A stretch of DNA of 64,000 nucleotides from Diaphorobacter sp. HDW4A (GTDB taxonomy: Bacteria; Pseudomonadota; Gammaproteobacteria; Burkholderiales; Burkholderiaceae_C): NCBI RefSeq assembly GCF_011305995.1, contig NZ_CP049910.1, positions 2,108,001 through 2,172,000 on the forward strand. Reading direction: 5' to 3'. Below are positions 62,579 to 64,000 of the stretch, in pieces. The notes under the pieces are model-generated. The model was not told the origin of the DNA. It made no database searches and worked only from the letters and a program-made list of their open reading frames with translations. The position numbers were made by a program, and so were the translations under genes. Positions within the stretch are counted from its first letter, which is position 1; each line of letters opens with the position of its first letter.

Positions 62579-63375
62579 GTACCTCAAACACCCACGTGCC
62601 CTGCGCAGTCACAGCGCGCGGGGTCAAGAAGCACTATGGCGGCGTCGCTGCACTCAAGGGCGTGGACGTACGCATTCCGGAAGGCTCGGTCTACGGCCTG
62701 ATCGGGCCCAATGGCGCGGGCAAGTCGACGCTGTTCGACATCCTCTGCGGCATCACCAAGCCGTCCGAAGGGCAGATCGACGTGCTCGGCATGGATGTGG
62801 CGGCGCTGCCCGCGTTCGAGGCCGCGCGCCGTGGCGTCGGGCGCACGTTCCAGAGAACCGCGACCTTCGGCGAGGCCAGCGTCATCGACAACCTGCTCTA
62901 CGCGAGCTACTCGCGCATGCGGCACAACGTGGCGCAGCGCATTCTGCGCACCGCCACCTGGCGCGAGGACATGCGCAATTTCGAGCTCAAGGCCCGCGAG
63001 GTGCTCGCGGTCTGCGGGCTCACCGAGTTGCGTGATCAACCCGCCTCATCGCTCGCCTACGGCATACAGCGGCGGCTTGCGGTCGCGATCATGCTGATGA
63101 ACGATCCGCGCGTCCTGTTTCTGGACGAGCCGGTGGCCGGCATGAATGAGGCCGAGACGGCGGACTTCGTGCGTCTCGTGAAGAAGATCTCGCCGGGTCG
63201 CACCATCGTGATCGTGGAGCACGACATGGGCGCCATCGGCGCGTTGTGCGATGAAGTGCTGGTCATTGCGGACGGCCGTCCCATCGTCAATGACATTCCG
63301 AGCCGGGCATTGAAGCACCCGGAAGTCGTTACCGCCTATCTTGGAGCCGAAGATGACAGCCACCCACTCTCCTGA
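62575..63375 (+). CDS. livG: ABC transporter ATP-binding protein (LivG family)
   Basis: A 266-residue ATPase. VYGLIGPNGAGKSTLFDILC is Walker A; GVGRTFQRTATFGEASVIDN holds the Q-loop; the signature motif is unusual, reading SSLAYGIQRRLAVAIML instead of LSYGQQR; VLFLDEPVAGMNEAETADFV is Walker B; IVIVEHDMG the switch His. It powers import with LivF. It overlaps livF by 23 bases. Confidence 0.95.
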   Translation: MSTSNTHVPCAVTARGVKKHYGGVAALKGVDVRIPEGSVYGLIGPNGAGKSTLFDILCGITKPSEGQIDVLGMDVAALPAFEAARRGVGRTFQRTATFGEASVIDNLLYASYSRMRHNVAQRILRTATWREDMRNFELKAREVLAVCGLTELRDQPASSLAYGIQRRLAVAIMLMNDPRVLFLDEPVAGMNEAETADFVRLVKKISPGRTIVIVEHDMGAIGALCDEVLVIADGRPIVNDIPSRALKHPEVVTAYLGAEDDSHPLS

Positions 63376-64000
63376 TCTGCTGGAGGTCTCCGGCCTGTGT
63401 GTGAGCTACGGCCGCGTGCAGGCGCTCAAGGACGTTTCGCTCAAGGTGGGCGAGGGCGAGGTGGTCGCCATCCTTGGTGCCAACGGCGCGGGAAAGACCA
63501 CGCTACTCAACAGCATCTCGGGCGTGCTCTCGCCGCAGGCGGGGAGCGTGCGCTTTGGGAGCTCGGCCACCACGGGCAAGAAGCCGTGGGTGATGAGCCG
63601 CCTGGGGCTCAGCCATGTGCCCGAGGGGCGGGAGATTTTTCCGAACATGACGGTCGAGGCCAATCTCCAACTGATCGATGCGGACGGCGGCGGTCCCCGC
63701 TTCAGCGCAGAGGAAGTGCTGGAGCTGTTTCCGCGCCTCAAGGAGCGCTACAACCAGATGGCCGGGGCGCTCTCGGGTGGAGAGCAGCAGATGCTGGCCA
63801 TCGGGCGCGGGCTCATGGCGAGCCCCAAGATCGTGCTGTTTGACGAGCCATCGCTCGGCCTCTCGCCCATGCTCAGCAAGGTGGTGCTGTCGGCCATCCA
63901 TGGGCTTAAACAACGCGGCATCTCGGCACTGGTGGTGGAGCAGAACGCGCGCGCGGCGCTGCGCATTGCCGACCGCGCCTATGTGCTGCGCGTGGGGCGC
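63353..64000 (+). CDS. livF: ABC transporter ATP-binding protein (LivF family), partial
   Basis: The frame is open to the right edge; 216 codons are visible and 15-25 are probably missing. VVAILGANGAGKTTLLNSIS is Walker A; LGLSHVPEGREIFPNMTVEA is the typical LivF block; LSGGEQQMLAIGRGLMASPK the ABC signature; IVLFDEPSLGLSPMLSKVVL Walker B; ALVVEQNARAALRIADRAYV the switch region. Completes the five-gene importer. Confidence 0.95.
   Translation, partial: MTATHSPDLLEVSGLCVSYGRVQALKDVSLKVGEGEVVAILGANGAGKTTLLNSISGVLSPQAGSVRFGSSATTGKKPWVMSRLGLSHVPEGREIFPNMTVEANLQLIDADGGGPRFSAEEVLELFPRLKERYNQMAGALSGGEQQMLAIGRGLMASPKIVLFDEPSLGLSPMLSKVVLSAIHGLKQRGISALVVEQNARAALRIADRAYVLRVGR

Overview
The window is GC-rich, with long tightly packed operons whose start and stop codons often overlap. 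It reads as a chromosome segment of a betaproteobacterium of the Comamonadaceae. The main reason is a steroid-catabolism block laid out much like the Comamonas testosteroni tes genes. That identification comes from gene content I recognise, not from any database search.

1-11.7 kb: a left-edge lipoprotein, a small secreted protein and a curlin-like repeat protein run leftward. They are divergent from a NarL/LuxR-type response regulator. The partner histidine kinase has been split by an IS66-family element with a clean 8-bp target duplication. An AsmA-like protein, a small unknown protein and an RluA-type pseudouridine synthase follow.

11.9-18.2 kb: an unusual surface-protein cluster. It holds a secreted protein with a C-terminal anchor-like tail, a collagen-like protein, an Asp/Asn (or prolyl) hydroxylase-like dioxygenase, a sulfotransferase, a periplasmic-binding-like protein and a tail-collar protein. 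Converging on it are a small unknown gene and a decayed cysC, whose product would make the sulfate donor PAPS. The anchored-protein plus collagen-like pair occurs again at 31.1-32.4 kb. I consider this the best candidate for an undescribed system.

18.2-29.5 kb: a MocR-type regulator, a GNAT acetyltransferase, a frameshifted MFS transporter, a FAD oxidoreductase, a membrane protein, a lipoprotein, and a 1525-residue helicase with a C-terminal Vsr-like nuclease domain (possible defence protein).

29.6-34.4 kb: a decayed integrative-element region. It has a 3' tRNA-Gly fragment (an att site), a tyrosine integrase with an in-frame stop, gene fragments, the second anchored/collagen pair, a lipoprotein, an SRAP remnant and tRNA-Lys(UUU) with its terminator.

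34.6-54.4 kb: steroid catabolism. A leftward operon (YCF48-like, RND/MMPL transporter, SnoaL-like) diverges from a thiolase-like lyase plus DUF35-MaoC pair. Then tesG-F-E-D-A1 (leftward) diverge from tesA2-tesH-tesI-kshB-fadD (rightward). Together these would desaturate ring A, supply electrons for 9-alpha-hydroxylation, hydroxylate the aromatised A ring, hydrolyse the meta-cleavage product and turn the C4 fragment into pyruvate and an acyl-CoA, with a CoA ligase for the remaining acid. The ring-cleavage dioxygenase and KshA oxygenase are not in the window. A 16-bp motif recurs in the same orientation upstream of three of these transcription units.

54.4-64 kb: an IS21-family element ends the tes block and supplies the stop codon of fadD. 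Then come an Xre/RES toxin-antitoxin pair, an IclR regulator and a branched-chain-amino-acid-type ABC transporter operon that runs off the right edge. A large AT-rich dyad upstream of that operon is a likely operator.
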